A stretch of DNA of 38,444 nucleotides. Origin: Candidatus Kaiserbacteria bacterium GW2011_GWA2_52_12 (GTDB lineage: Bacteria > Patescibacteriota > Minisyncoccia > Phycocordibacterales > UBA2100). Below the pieces are notes generated by a model. The model saw only the letters and a program-made list of their open reading frames with translations, was not told where the DNA came from and made no database searches. The translations under genes were made by a program, and so were the position numbers. The stretch is from NCBI GenBank assembly GCA_001004345.1, contig LCQW01000003.1:1-38444 (forward strand). Direction: 5' to 3'. Positions 7,572 through 16,843 of this stretch are shown piece by piece (position 1 is the first letter of the stretch; each line of letters begins with the position of its first letter).

Positions 7572-8057
7572 TTAAACTCGATATGTATGCGTTTCTACTA
7601 CTTGGAACAATACGATACCTGCTGCAACTGATACGTTCAACGATTCTTTCTTGCCGCGCATCGGGATTTCGATCAGGGTGTCGCATTTTTTTCGGAGACT
7701 GCCCGAAAGACCACGAACTTCGTTACCGAAAATAAAAAGTGTTTTGCTTTTCAGTTTGAGTGAATGATAATTTTTCGCACGCGCATCTTGTTCGATGCCG
7801 ACGATCTTCCATCCTTCACGCTTCAATTTTGAAATGAGGCGTGCTAGGGATTTGTAGTATTCCCACGAAAGATATTTTTCCGCGCCGAGCGCGGTTTTTG
7901 CGATATCCTTTTGTACCCGACCGAACCGGTCGATGGGCCGCGGCGTATAGCCAGAGAGATACATTTTCTTCACTCCCGCAGCATCCGCCGTCCGAAAAAT
8001 AGAGCCGACGTTGTGCGAGCTCCGAATGTTGTGCAAAAGCAGCGCTATTTCATTCAT
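7572..8057 (-). CDS. SpoU/TrmH-family RNA 2'-O-methyltransferase
   Basis: A 161-residue SPOUT methyltransferase using S-adenosylmethionine to methylate ribose in tRNA or rRNA. All three SpoU motifs are visible: motif 1 NIRSSHNVGSIFRTADAAG (residues 10-28), motif 2 LFIFGNEVRGLS (107-118) and motif 3 IPMRGKKESLNVSVAAGI (131-148). It is a minimal version without the N-terminal RNA-binding domain of RlmB or TrmH and is close in size to TrmL. The actual target nucleotide cannot be read from the sequence. TAATCT (8064-8069) ends 6 nt before the ATG. It is divergent from the DoxX-like gene across a 44-bp inverted repeat. Confidence 0.9.
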   Translation of the reverse strand: MNEIALLLHNIRSSHNVGSIFRTADAAGVKKMYLSGYTPRPIDRFGRVQKDIAKTALGAEKYLSWEYYKSLARLISKLKREGWKIVGIEQDARAKNYHSLKLKSKTLFIFGNEVRGLSGSLRKKCDTLIEIPMRGKKESLNVSVAAGIVLFQVVETHTYRV

Positions 8058-8077
8058 GGTGGCAGATTAGCACAGTG

Positions 8078-8121
8078 GTATACCCCTTACCACTTTGTAC
8101 TCAAAGTGGTAAGGGGTATAC
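8078..8121. promoter_or_regulatory. 44-bp perfect inverted repeat in a divergent promoter region
   Basis: Arms of 20 bp (GTATACCCCTTACCACTTTG and its exact complement) flank a TACT loop. The right edge supplies TATACT (8117-8122), which ends 6 nt before the ATG at 8129. The left edge lies just upstream of the TAATCT box (8064-8069) of the minus-strand methyltransferase. It could be an operator or a cruciform-forming element acting on both promoters. Confidence 0.65.
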
Positions 8122-8128
8122 TTTTCCC

Positions 8129-8527
8129 ATGCTTTCCCTGTTCCCCCAGCTGTTGTTCCTCTCCCCCCTCTCGGCCACGTTGCTTAGAATCACCGCGGCA
8201 TGTCTCTTTCTATTCCTCACGTATTTTTATTTCAACAAACGAAAAGAGCTCGGACGTATTGAATTTATGTTCGCCTCGAACGGTGTGTGGATCCCGCTCG
8301 TTCTCACATTTTTCACCGCTCTTACCAGCGCAGGATTGTTGCTCGGTGCGTATACGCAACTCGCCGCGATTCTGGGAGCGCTCTTTGCTCTCAAATCCAT
8401 CGTGTGGAAACGACACTATAGCGCCGTGTTCCCCTTTTCCCGCGTCACCATGACGCTCGTTCTCGTCATCTGCATCTCGCTCATCTTTACCGGCGCAGGC
8501 GCATTCGCCGTCGACTGGCCGCTGTAA
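8129..8527 (+). CDS. DoxX-like four-helix membrane protein
   Basis: A 132-residue integral membrane protein with four hydrophobic helices. Features resembling the DoxX family are LRITAACLFLFLTYFYF in helix 1, a central helix pair around ALTSAGLLLGAYTQLAAILGAL, and a final helix ending GAGAFAVDWPL, close to the family's usual ending. DoxX-like proteins are poorly characterised; links to redox stress are known for some. An upstream in-frame ATG at 8075 would run through the 44-bp inverted repeat and is rejected, because TATACT ends 6 nt before the ATG at 8129. tRNA-Lys follows. Confidence 0.78.
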   Translation: MLSLFPQLLFLSPLSATLLRITAACLFLFLTYFYFNKRKELGRIEFMFASNGVWIPLVLTFFTALTSAGLLLGAYTQLAAILGALFALKSIVWKRHYSAVFPFSRVTMTLVLVICISLIFTGAGAFAVDWPL

Positions 8528-8564
8528 ATCACTCAAGAAACTCGCCGCTTTAGGCCGTAAGTGC

Positions 8565-8570
8565 TATATT
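8565..8570 (+). promoter_or_regulatory. -10 box TATATT of tRNA-Lys
   Basis: TATATT ends 10 nt before the first base of the mature tRNA, a suitable distance for a short 5' leader. Confidence 0.5.
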
Positions 8571-8580
8571 TTTGGAGTTA

Positions 8581-8653
8581 CCGCCCATAGCTCATTTGGT
8601 AGAGCAGCTCCCTTTTAAGGAGTTGGTGGTTGGTTCGAATCCAACTGGGCGGA
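8581..8653 (+). tRNA. tRNA-Lys (anticodon TTT)
   Basis: A 73-nt cloverleaf: acceptor CCGCCCA/TGGGCGG, D arm GCTC-ATTTGGTA-GAGC, anticodon stem GCTCC/GGAGT with loop CTTTTAA (anticodon TTT), variable loop TGGTG, T arm GTTGG-TTCGAAT-CCAAC and discriminator A. CCA is not encoded. The stop codon of the convergent gene begins at the very next base. Confidence 0.96.
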
Positions 8654-10165
8654 CTAAATCTTCAGTCGCACGATGACGTACGCTTCGGCGTGCTGGCCGC
8701 CTTGCGCCGAGCACGAAATGGTAAATGTGGTGGCAGTCGTGATCGGCACCGTAGCTGCGCCGCCGGAGAGGCGCGTTTCGTGGAAATTACCGTCCGGACT
8801 GATGACGAGACATTCGCTGACATTGCGTGAATTCCAGAATATCGCCGTACGTGCGCCGAGAGATACAGTGGTCGGCACCGCCCAGATATCCACTTGGGGC
8901 GGAGGTGACGGCGGGATGGGAAGCGCAGTTGTCGTCGCTACCCCCGACTGGCCGATGAACGTGGTATTTCCCTGTGCACTTCCGCCGGTTGAAGTCTGTG
9001 TAGTGACAGGTGGAATAGTCGGCGTGCCGACTTGATAGCCCTGCCACTTGCACAAACTGTCGAAGAACGAGGGCGGGATTATACTCGCGAACGTACCCGA
9101 CGCCCACGGCCTGTTTGTACAGAGACGCGCAACAATGCCCGTCGGCTGCGTTCCCATGGTATTGGAGCCGTAAAACCCGGAGATTTCGGTATTACTTCTC
9201 TCATCGCGATTCGCCGCGTAGATGGTGGCCCCTTCCGGCGTAAGTTCGATATTTCCGCGCGCACCTCCAAGCAATTGCATCATAATGATGTCAGTCAAAC
9301 CGGAGATCGTCCCTGGATTCACCGTCGATTCATTCAACGAAGCGCCTGATGTCGAGGTATTGGAGTTGTCGGCAGAGTTTCCGCCGGAAGAAGTGACTGG
9401 TGTATTAAAATTTCCAAACGTTGTGCTGCTTCCGTTGAGATTTCGGAGAAGTTGGTTAGTTGCGCTCGTCTCCGTTCCGTTCGAGGTAGAGATATTGGAA
9501 AGACCCGTTTGAGTGTTGTTTGTGTTGCTATTCGTCGGCTGCGAAAGTCCTTGTAAGGAAGGTTGAGAATTGTAGTAGTTGAAAAGCGAACCCGAATCAG
9601 TGCCACCACTCGTCGGAAACAAATTGCCATACGAAGAAAGGCTGCTATCTGTAGAGCCACCGGGCACATAGTACGCGCACGGATCGGTCGTTGATTTAGC
9701 TTGATCCGACGTCTGATAGTACGATGACTTGCAACCCTCCGAGCCGGTCCCTGTCGGTGGCTGTGATGACGGCGGTGGTGATCCTCCGCCTCCGCCCTTC
9801 AGAGCATCCATAATGCCCTTCAGAGCTTGCATAAGCTGATCCATGCCGGTCGCACCGCCCGGTTGACCTGCGGCAGATGAAAACGCCGTGCCTTTGCAGT
9901 GAAATGTCGCATCGCAATATCCTGATGTGATCCCAGTGTTTGTTGTGTCCTTGCAAAAGCACTTATATTTAGTCGGAAGACCAGAGCAGGTCTTTTTTTC
10001 GGGATCAAACTTCGGTCCACACGTGCAAGGATCCGGGTTGGCATCAGGAAGACACATCGCATCGGCTTCTTGACCAACGGCCTGAACAATAAAGGGTGTC
10101 GTGAATGCGATGGCGGCAAGAAAAACGAGAACGGCAATGAAACGCCACGAAATGCTTTCACTCAT
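8654..10165 (-). CDS. Secreted or anchored Cys-rich surface protein with Ig-like C-terminus
   Basis: A 503-residue extracytoplasmic protein. An N-terminal hydrophobic segment (about residues 6-28) is followed by a Cys-rich module (CTCGPKFDPEKKTC, CFCKDT, about ten Cys in 60 residues). Next come a Gly/Pro linker, a long Ser/Thr/Asn-rich low-complexity region, and a final beta domain of about 85 residues containing SLGARTAIFWNSRNVSEC. Plan and C-terminus resemble the protein at 844-3105. Starts: the frame opens with GTG at 10186 overlapping the holA-like stop; ATG at 10165 is preferred because it places the hydrophobic segment at the N-terminus. It is the last gene of the tsaE-polA-holA run. 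Function unknown; cell-surface attachment is a guess. Confidence 0.72.
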   Translation of the reverse strand: MSESISWRFIAVLVFLAAIAFTTPFIVQAVGQEADAMCLPDANPDPCTCGPKFDPEKKTCSGLPTKYKCFCKDTTNTGITSGYCDATFHCKGTAFSSAAGQPGGATGMDQLMQALKGIMDALKGGGGGSPPPSSQPPTGTGSEGCKSSYYQTSDQAKSTTDPCAYYVPGGSTDSSLSSYGNLFPTSGGTDSGSLFNYYNSQPSLQGLSQPTNSNTNNTQTGLSNISTSNGTETSATNQLLRNLNGSSTTFGNFNTPVTSSGGNSADNSNTSTSGASLNESTVNPGTISGLTDIIMMQLLGGARGNIELTPEGATIYAANRDERSNTEISGFYGSNTMGTQPTGIVARLCTNRPWASGTFASIIPPSFFDSLCKWQGYQVGTPTIPPVTTQTSTGGSAQGNTTFIGQSGVATTTALPIPPSPPPQVDIWAVPTTVSLGARTAIFWNSRNVSECLVISPDGNFHETRLSGGAATVPITTATTFTISCSAQGGQHAEAYVIVRLKI

Positions 10166-10182
10166 ATAGTAAGTAAATGATA

Positions 10183-10833
10183 TCACGCCACAGAAAGCAC
10201 AACTCGCTCGAGTGCATATTCCAGTTCCACGCCGCGGCGCCTCGATTCATGTGGTAATTCCGCAAGCTGTGCGATCAGTTTCCTTGCGCGGGAACGTTCG
10301 CTGTCACTCCGAGCTTTGAGCAACATATCCTTGGCCCCCCAAAAGAGGACGCCATGAATTGCCTCCGGAGCATTTCCTACAAGCTCGCGCTGGTAGCTTA
10401 CCCAGAGTGCTTTTTTATTGCCACTACGGAGTGCGCTTGCAAGCGCGAAAATGGTCGTCCGTTCATCACCTTTTTTCAGATCGAACCGTTTTGAGTCCTC
10501 GGCGTATTTTTCGATGGACTTACGTGTGGCCGCATCCGGTTTCTCCTCAAAAATAAAAAAGTGCTCCTCGGAATCCCGCATGTATTTCAAATTCGTCTCG
10601 GCGAGAGCGCGCATCTCCTCGTTCCCCCACACACCCTCCAAGACTACGGTCCGTACCCCTCCGAACATCCCCGCACCTTCAAACACCGACTTCAAATCGG
10701 CGGGAGTGTGCGCATCGGTAACCCGAACAACGTCGGTGTCTTTTGCCTGCCCGGCCAGGGAAACTTTCTTTACCGCAGTATTCATCTCCTCCCGCGCTTT
10801 TTCTCTGTCGGTTCCGGTGTATAGGTGAAGCAT
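10183..10833 (-). CDS. holA: DNA polymerase III delta-like subunit
   Basis: A 216-residue protein resembling the N-terminal part of the clamp-loader delta subunit, which opens the beta clamp. It starts MLHLYTGTDREKARE, as delta proteins begin with a short strand and a P-loop-like turn. It continues with LKSVFEGAGMFGGVRTVVLEGV, matching the family's 'lf.~rrlVvl' region, and FFIFEEKPDAATRK. It is much shorter than E. coli HolA (about 340 residues), and the collar domain is reduced. ATG 10833 is preferred over a GTG overlapping the polA stop because TACTAT (10840-10845) ends 6 nt upstream and the N-terminus then fits the family. The position after polA supports a replication role. Confidence in the exact function is moderate. 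Confidence 0.65.
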   Translation of the reverse strand: MLHLYTGTDREKAREEMNTAVKKVSLAGQAKDTDVVRVTDAHTPADLKSVFEGAGMFGGVRTVVLEGVWGNEEMRALAETNLKYMRDSEEHFFIFEEKPDAATRKSIEKYAEDSKRFDLKKGDERTTIFALASALRSGNKKALWVSYQRELVGNAPEAIHGVLFWGAKDMLLKARSDSERSRARKLIAQLAELPHESRRRGVELEYALERVVLSVA

Positions 10834-10862
10834 ACGCACATAGTACCGGTATCTTCCATATT

Positions 10863-13277
10863 TCACGACAACTTTCTCAAGTCACCCCAATTGGGCCCTG
10901 TGTTCGCCTCGGCAACGATCGGCACGCCGGACAGTTTTTTTGGATCGACGACCGACTCCATCGTGTGTTTTATGACGGGCATAATTTCCTGCAAATCCTC
11001 TCTTTTAATTTCATACACGAGCTCATCGTGCACCTGCAGGAGCAGTCGCGCTTTTTCGCGCCAGCCATTTTTTTCGATGAGCGCGTCCACTTCAACCATC
11101 GCGAGTTTGATGATGTCGGCCGACGTGCCTTGGATCGGCGCATTGACCGCCCTGCGCTCCGCTTGGGCGCGAAGATTCGGTAGAACGGACGTGAGACCGG
11201 GAAAATACCGGCGACGGCCAAACAATGTCTCTGTATAGCCATTTCTTGTAGCATCGGCTTTTGTGTGTTCGATATAGCGAGCAAGCCCCGCATACGTTTC
11301 GAAATACGCCGAGAGATACCGCGCCGCCTCTTCCCGCGAGACATTCTCTCCCATGTTCGCGCGCAGCGCATTCACTCCCATACCGTACAAAATGCCGAAA
11401 TTAATCACTTTCGCGCGCCGCCGCATTTCCCTGTCCACATTCTCCGGCGGCACTTCAAAAACGTCGGACGCGACGGCTGTATGTACGTCACCCCCTGCTT
11501 GGAACACGCGCGACAATTTTTCGTCACCAGAGAGTCCGGCGGCGATGCGCAATTCGATTTGCGAATAATCTATCGCAACTAATACGAAGCCGGGTGAAGC
11601 GACAAATCCGCTCCGGATCCGTCGGCCATATTCGCTTTTAATCGGAATGTTCTGCAGATTCGGATTTTGACTCGACATGCGACCTGTCGTCGTCCCTGTC
11701 TGCACAAATTCCGCGTGCAGCCGGTTTTCGCTATCAACCAACGCGGGCATTTTTTCTATATATGTCGAAAGAAGTTTTTGCAATTCACGGTACGCGAGCA
11801 CATCGGCGATGATGGGATGCAGCGAGCTTAGTTTTGCAAGCTCGTCTTCACACGTCGTTCGCGCGCCACCTGCTGTTTTTTTCTGACGTCCATTCACATT
11901 CACGATCTTCAACTCATCGAAGAGCACCGCACCAAGTTGTTTCGGTGAATTGACATTGAATTCGTGGCCGGCATGTTGATAGATTCTCCCCGCTATTTCG
12001 CCGAGGCCTTTCGTGTATTCGCGCGACAGCTTCTTGATATACGCAGTATCGAGTAGTATCCCGATCTCGGTCATTTTTTCTGTCACCGGGATCAGTGGTT
12101 TCTCAATCTGATCAAACACACCCTGAAGCTTCTCCGTTTCCTTCAGTTGTTTGAAGATCATTTCGCGCGCTGCCCTGAAATCTTCCGTATGCGCATAGCT
12201 CAAGATGTCATCCTGTGTCGGGTTGGTCGTATCGGAATGCAATAACCAGAGCGCAACCGAGGTCTCTTTGAGCTTCTTCGGATCAACGTTTTCACCGATC
12301 TCCCGAGGTTTAACCTCGGTGGTCGAAGCCTCCGGTGTCGCGCTCTTTCCGACAACGCCCTTCACCCGTTCTTTGAGCGCGCGAAACCCAAGTTCATCGC
12401 AGAGTGCAAAAATACTTTCGGTGTGTTCGGTCAAATTCCATTCCGTTTCCGGTAATTCGAATTTGATGGGAACATCACAGTGAATAGTTCCCAGTTTTTT
12501 GGAAAATATCGCGCTCTCCTCACCGTCTTTGACCAGTTGAAATACCCGCGGTTTTACTTTTTTGGCAAACCCCTCCGGTTTTTTCTTGAGCGCTGCATAC
12601 ATTTCTTCTATCGAACCGAATTCCTTGATGAGATCGGTCGCGGTCTTCTCGCCAATACCACGGATACCCGGAATGTTGTCCGACGGGTCGCCGCGCAGCG
12701 CCTTGTAGTCCACGACGTGTTCGGGTCCAAACCCGTATCGCTCCATGACCCTTTCTTCGTCGTACATGACCGTGTCGTTCAAACCTTTGCGAAGCGTAAA
12801 AACACGGACGCTCGGAGATACGAGTTGGAGGGCGTCCATATCGCCGGACGCAATGACTGTTTCGATATTTTTTTGCTTCGACAACTTTTGCACAATCGTC
12901 CCGATCACGTCGTCGGCCTCGAATCCTGCGTGTTCATAGAGTGGAATGCCGAATGCCTTGAACACAATCGGAGCGCGAATGAGCTGCGCCACGAGTTCGT
13001 CTTCGGCCTTCACACGCGTCGCTTTGTATGCTTCGAATGCGTCGTGGCGATGGGTTTTTCCCGGCAAGTCGCGCGCGGCGACGATGTAATCCGGTTTCAG
13101 GTCATGAACGATCTTGAGAAGCATCGAGATGAGTCCGTAGAGTGCACCCGTCGGTTCGCCCTTTGACGACGAAAAATCGGGTATGGCGTGATACGCGCGA
13201 TGCAAGATCGCGTGCGAATCCAAAATTACAAGCCGCGCTGTTTTTTTCTCTTCAGTTTTTGTCTTTTGTGCTGTCAT
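10863..13277 (-). CDS. polA: DNA polymerase I
   Basis: An 804-residue family A polymerase for gap filling and primer removal. The N-terminal 5' nuclease domain (about 14-290) shows ILDSHAILHRAYHA, AGFEADDVIGT, SGDMDALQLV and RGDPSDNIPGIRGIGEKTA. The polymerase domain has motif A DYSQIELR (about 569), motif B RRRAKVINFGILYG (about 625) and motif C LLLQVHDELVYE (about 749). The middle region (about 310-400) is short and I cannot find the acidic 3'-5' exonuclease motifs, so proofreading is probably absent. Its start overlaps the tsaE 3' end by 26 nt, and TATCAT (13286-13291) ends 8 nt before the ATG. The holA-like gene follows. Confidence 0.97.
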   Translation of the reverse strand: MTAQKTKTEEKKTARLVILDSHAILHRAYHAIPDFSSSKGEPTGALYGLISMLLKIVHDLKPDYIVAARDLPGKTHRHDAFEAYKATRVKAEDELVAQLIRAPIVFKAFGIPLYEHAGFEADDVIGTIVQKLSKQKNIETVIASGDMDALQLVSPSVRVFTLRKGLNDTVMYDEERVMERYGFGPEHVVDYKALRGDPSDNIPGIRGIGEKTATDLIKEFGSIEEMYAALKKKPEGFAKKVKPRVFQLVKDGEESAIFSKKLGTIHCDVPIKFELPETEWNLTEHTESIFALCDELGFRALKERVKGVVGKSATPEASTTEVKPREIGENVDPKKLKETSVALWLLHSDTTNPTQDDILSYAHTEDFRAAREMIFKQLKETEKLQGVFDQIEKPLIPVTEKMTEIGILLDTAYIKKLSREYTKGLGEIAGRIYQHAGHEFNVNSPKQLGAVLFDELKIVNVNGRQKKTAGGARTTCEDELAKLSSLHPIIADVLAYRELQKLLSTYIEKMPALVDSENRLHAEFVQTGTTTGRMSSQNPNLQNIPIKSEYGRRIRSGFVASPGFVLVAIDYSQIELRIAAGLSGDEKLSRVFQAGGDVHTAVASDVFEVPPENVDREMRRRAKVINFGILYGMGVNALRANMGENVSREEAARYLSAYFETYAGLARYIEHTKADATRNGYTETLFGRRRYFPGLTSVLPNLRAQAERRAVNAPIQGTSADIIKLAMVEVDALIEKNGWREKARLLLQVHDELVYEIKREDLQEIMPVIKHTMESVVDPKKLSGVPIVAEANTGPNWGDLRKLS

Positions 13278-13716
13278 TCATTGTGATGATACGCCCATCA
13301 CCCACAATTTCGAAATGAAGACGGGTCGCGTCTTTGGGTATCGCACTTTCGATATTTTCCGGCCATTCAACGAGCACCAAATTTCCTGGATCTTGTATCA
13401 GCTCATCCCAGCCGAGCGCGGCAAGCTCCTCTACCCCCTTCAATCGATACGCGTCGATGTGCACCAACCTCAAAAATGATTGATTTCGTAAATCAATCAT
13501 TGGAAGCTGATAGATTTTTTCAAGTACAAACGTCGGGCTTGTGACGCGTTCCTCCACCCCCAGCGCCCGCGCTATCCCCTGCACGAAGGTCGTCTTGCCT
13601 GCCCCGAGCTCGCCGGAGAGGGTCATGATCGTTGCTTTTTTGGCGAGTGGGGTGATGGCGCACACCAATTCTGCGGCGTATGCCATCAGTTCATTCGCAC
13701 TATGAATTTGGACCAT
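13252..13716 (-). CDS. tsaE: tRNA threonylcarbamoyladenosine biosynthesis ATPase TsaE
   Basis: A 154-residue P-loop ATPase needed with TsaB/TsaD to make t6A37 in ANN-decoding tRNAs. Motifs: Walker A SGELGAGKTTF (residues 34-44), TSPTFVL (the family's switch region) and HIDAYRL; VLVEWPE matches the C-terminal signature. An upstream open extension of 52 codons is Ser/Cys-rich, runs antisense to the pilB start and is rejected. The ATG at 13716 follows a TACAAT box by 6 nt. First gene of the minus-strand run tsaE-polA-holA-like-surface protein. Confidence 0.95.
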   Translation of the reverse strand: MVQIHSANELMAYAAELVCAITPLAKKATIMTLSGELGAGKTTFVQGIARALGVEERVTSPTFVLEKIYQLPMIDLRNQSFLRLVHIDAYRLKGVEELAALGWDELIQDPGNLVLVEWPENIESAIPKDATRLHFEIVGDGRIITMNDSTKDKN

Positions 13717-13722
13717 GGTGCG

Positions 13723-13754
13723 ATTGTAACAGCTGGTAGCATATGAGGTACAAT
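13723..13754. promoter_or_regulatory. Face-to-face overlapping promoters of tsaE and pilB
   Basis: On the minus strand TACAAT (13723-13728) ends 6 nt before tsaE. On the plus strand TACAAT (13749-13754) ends 8 nt before pilB. Each hexamer, read on the other strand, gives TTGTA(A/C) 19 bp upstream of the opposing -10, so each box may double as the partner's -35 region. Only one polymerase could occupy the site at a time. Confidence 0.55.
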
Positions 13755-13762
13755 AGCTGGAC

Positions 13763-15454
<1,692 letters not shown>

Positions 15455-15831
15455 TAGTGAAAAATTTTATACCACAAAACCCGATTGCGCGTATGCAACC
15501 GGATGATACGTTGCTTTTAGGTTTGAATTGTCCCTTCGACTTCGCTCAGGGTGATTCTTCCAGAATCAGAGGCGCACAATTTCGGGCGATGCTTTTTGTA
15601 GAAAAAGTTGCAACTTTGACCTAAGGATAGGGGCCGTAAGGCCGCCGAAGCGGCATACCGCCGCCGTCCTTGGATAAGTCACCATCGCCCGAAGCTGTGC
15701 GCCTCTGGATGTATAATAGAAATGCGCTCGCAGGCGCACCTATTTAGAATAATATCATATAGAATAAATTTGTCAATAGTATATTTGGGCCTTGTTGAGC
15801 TCTTTTTTGGACTTCGACAAGCCTCACTCCT
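15455..15831. other. 377-base non-coding stretch between pilB and ruvB
   Basis: No supportable gene. It holds the hairpin-forming CCCTTCGACTTCGCTCAGGG (15532-15551), a small GATTCT/AGAATC hairpin (15553-15567) and the large structured inverted repeat 15567-15707. After these come TATAAT at 15712-15717, a short TGCGC/GCGCA hairpin and an AT-rich tract (15741-15785) before ruvB. The TATAAT may drive ruvB from about 110 nt upstream. Confidence 0.7.
15567..15707. ncRNA. Putative structured RNA or MITE-like inverted repeat
   Basis: Outer arms CAGAGGCGCACA / TGTGCGCCTCTG (15567-15578, 15696-15707), a 3x3 internal loop, then TCGGGCGATG / CATCGCCCGA (15582-15591, 15683-15692) form a 22-bp stem. Inside are hairpins CTTTTT-GTAG-AAAAAG (15592-15607), a CC(T)AAGGA/TCCTTGG stem, GGCC-GTAA-GGCC and GCCGC-CGAA-GCGGC. 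On the minus strand the last loop is a stable cUUCGg. No known class (RNase P, tmRNA, SRP RNA, common riboswitches) was recognised. The strand is unresolved; a non-autonomous mobile repeat is an equally good reading. Confidence 0.4.
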
Positions 15832-16833
15832 ATGAAAAATGAAGGTGAAAAAAGTCCGCGCACACTCGATCATGCGCTTCGACCGGCTGATTGGGCGGAA
15901 TACGTGGGCCAGCCTACGATAAAAGAGAACCTCCGTATTCTCCTTTCGGCTGCCAAAAAACGCGAGCACCAGCCGGAGCACGTCCTTTTGTATGGTCCGC
16001 CAGGCCTCGGTAAAACGACGCTCGCGCATTTGATAACCAAAGAGATCGGCTCGAATCTGCGCTCCACATCCGGTCCCGCTATCGAGCGTGTGGGTGATCT
16101 CGCGTCCATCCTCACCAATCTCTCCCCCGGCGATGTGCTTTTTATCGATGAAACCCACCGCCTCAACCGTACCATCGAAGAGATACTCTACCCCGCGATG
16201 GAGTCCGGGGTGCTTGATATCGTAATAGGCAAAGGACCGGCTGCGCGTACGGTGCAGCTTGATCTCCCTCCGTTCACGCTCATCGCCGCAACGACGCGCA
16301 TTTCAATGCTCTCCGCACCGCTCCGGTCTCGTTTTTCCGGCGGCACGTTCCGTCTTGCATACTATACGACCCCCGAGATAGCGACTATCCTCAAACGCTC
16401 GGCGCGCGTACTCGGGATTGAAGTGGACGATGAATCGCTGCATGAAATAGCCCGCAGAAGTAGGGCGACGCCACGCACCGCAAATTATCTTTTGAAACGC
16501 GCGCGCGATTTTGCGGAAGTGATGGGCGAGCCGTTCACAATAAAAACCGTAAAAAAAGCACTCGCACTCCTCGAGGTCGACGAGCGCGGTCTCAACCAGA
16601 TCGACCGCGACATCCTGACGATTCTGATCGATAAATATGGTGGCGGCCCCGTCGGATTGAAAACGATCGCCGCTGCCATTTCCGAAGAAGAGGCAACGGT
16701 AGAAGAAGTGCACGAGCCGTACCTCATGCAAATAGGTTTTCTCGACCGCACGCCGCGCGGCCGCACCGTGACCGCGCGGGGCTACGAGCATGTCGGTGCG
16801 AAAAAAGTTCCTTCGCAACAAAAATTGATCTAA
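15832..16833 (+). CDS. ruvB: Holliday junction branch migration helicase RuvB
   Basis: A 333-residue AAA+ motor that drives branch migration together with RuvA. Features: [11 protein letters not shown] near the N-terminus, Walker A GPPGLGKT (55-62), Walker [10 protein letters not shown] (usually DEIHRL), sensor 1 AATTR, the arginine-finger region LSAPLRSRF, and a C-terminal winged helix with [18 protein letters not shown] and [10 protein letters not shown]. Size and motifs match the family. No Shine-Dalgarno or close -10 box precedes the ATG; the nearest TATAAT is at 15712-15717. The yebC gene follows after 10 nt. Confidence 0.97.
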   Translation: MKNEGEKSPRTLDHALRPADWAEYVGQPTIKENLRILLSAAKKREHQPEHVLLYGPPGLGKTTLAHLITKEIGSNLRSTSGPAIERVGDLASILTNLSPGDVLFIDETHRLNRTIEEILYPAMESGVLDIVIGKGPAARTVQLDLPPFTLIAATTRISMLSAPLRSRFSGGTFRLAYYTTPEIATILKRSARVLGIEVDDESLHEIARRSRATPRTANYLLKRARDFAEVMGEPFTIKTVKKALALLEVDERGLNQIDRDILTILIDKYGGGPVGLKTIAAAISEEEATVEEVHEPYLMQIGFLDRTPRGRTVTARGYEHVGAKKVPSQQKLI

Positions 16834-16843
16834 ACTACACACC

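Noticed and set aside
12480-13166. 228-codon plus-strand open frame within polA
   Set aside because: Antisense shadow of the PolA 5' nuclease region; composition follows the complementary codons.
15567-15707. RNase P RNA, tmRNA or SRP RNA
   Set aside because: The core motifs of these RNAs (for example GAGGAAAGUCC or GGAAGGAAGCAGC types) are absent.
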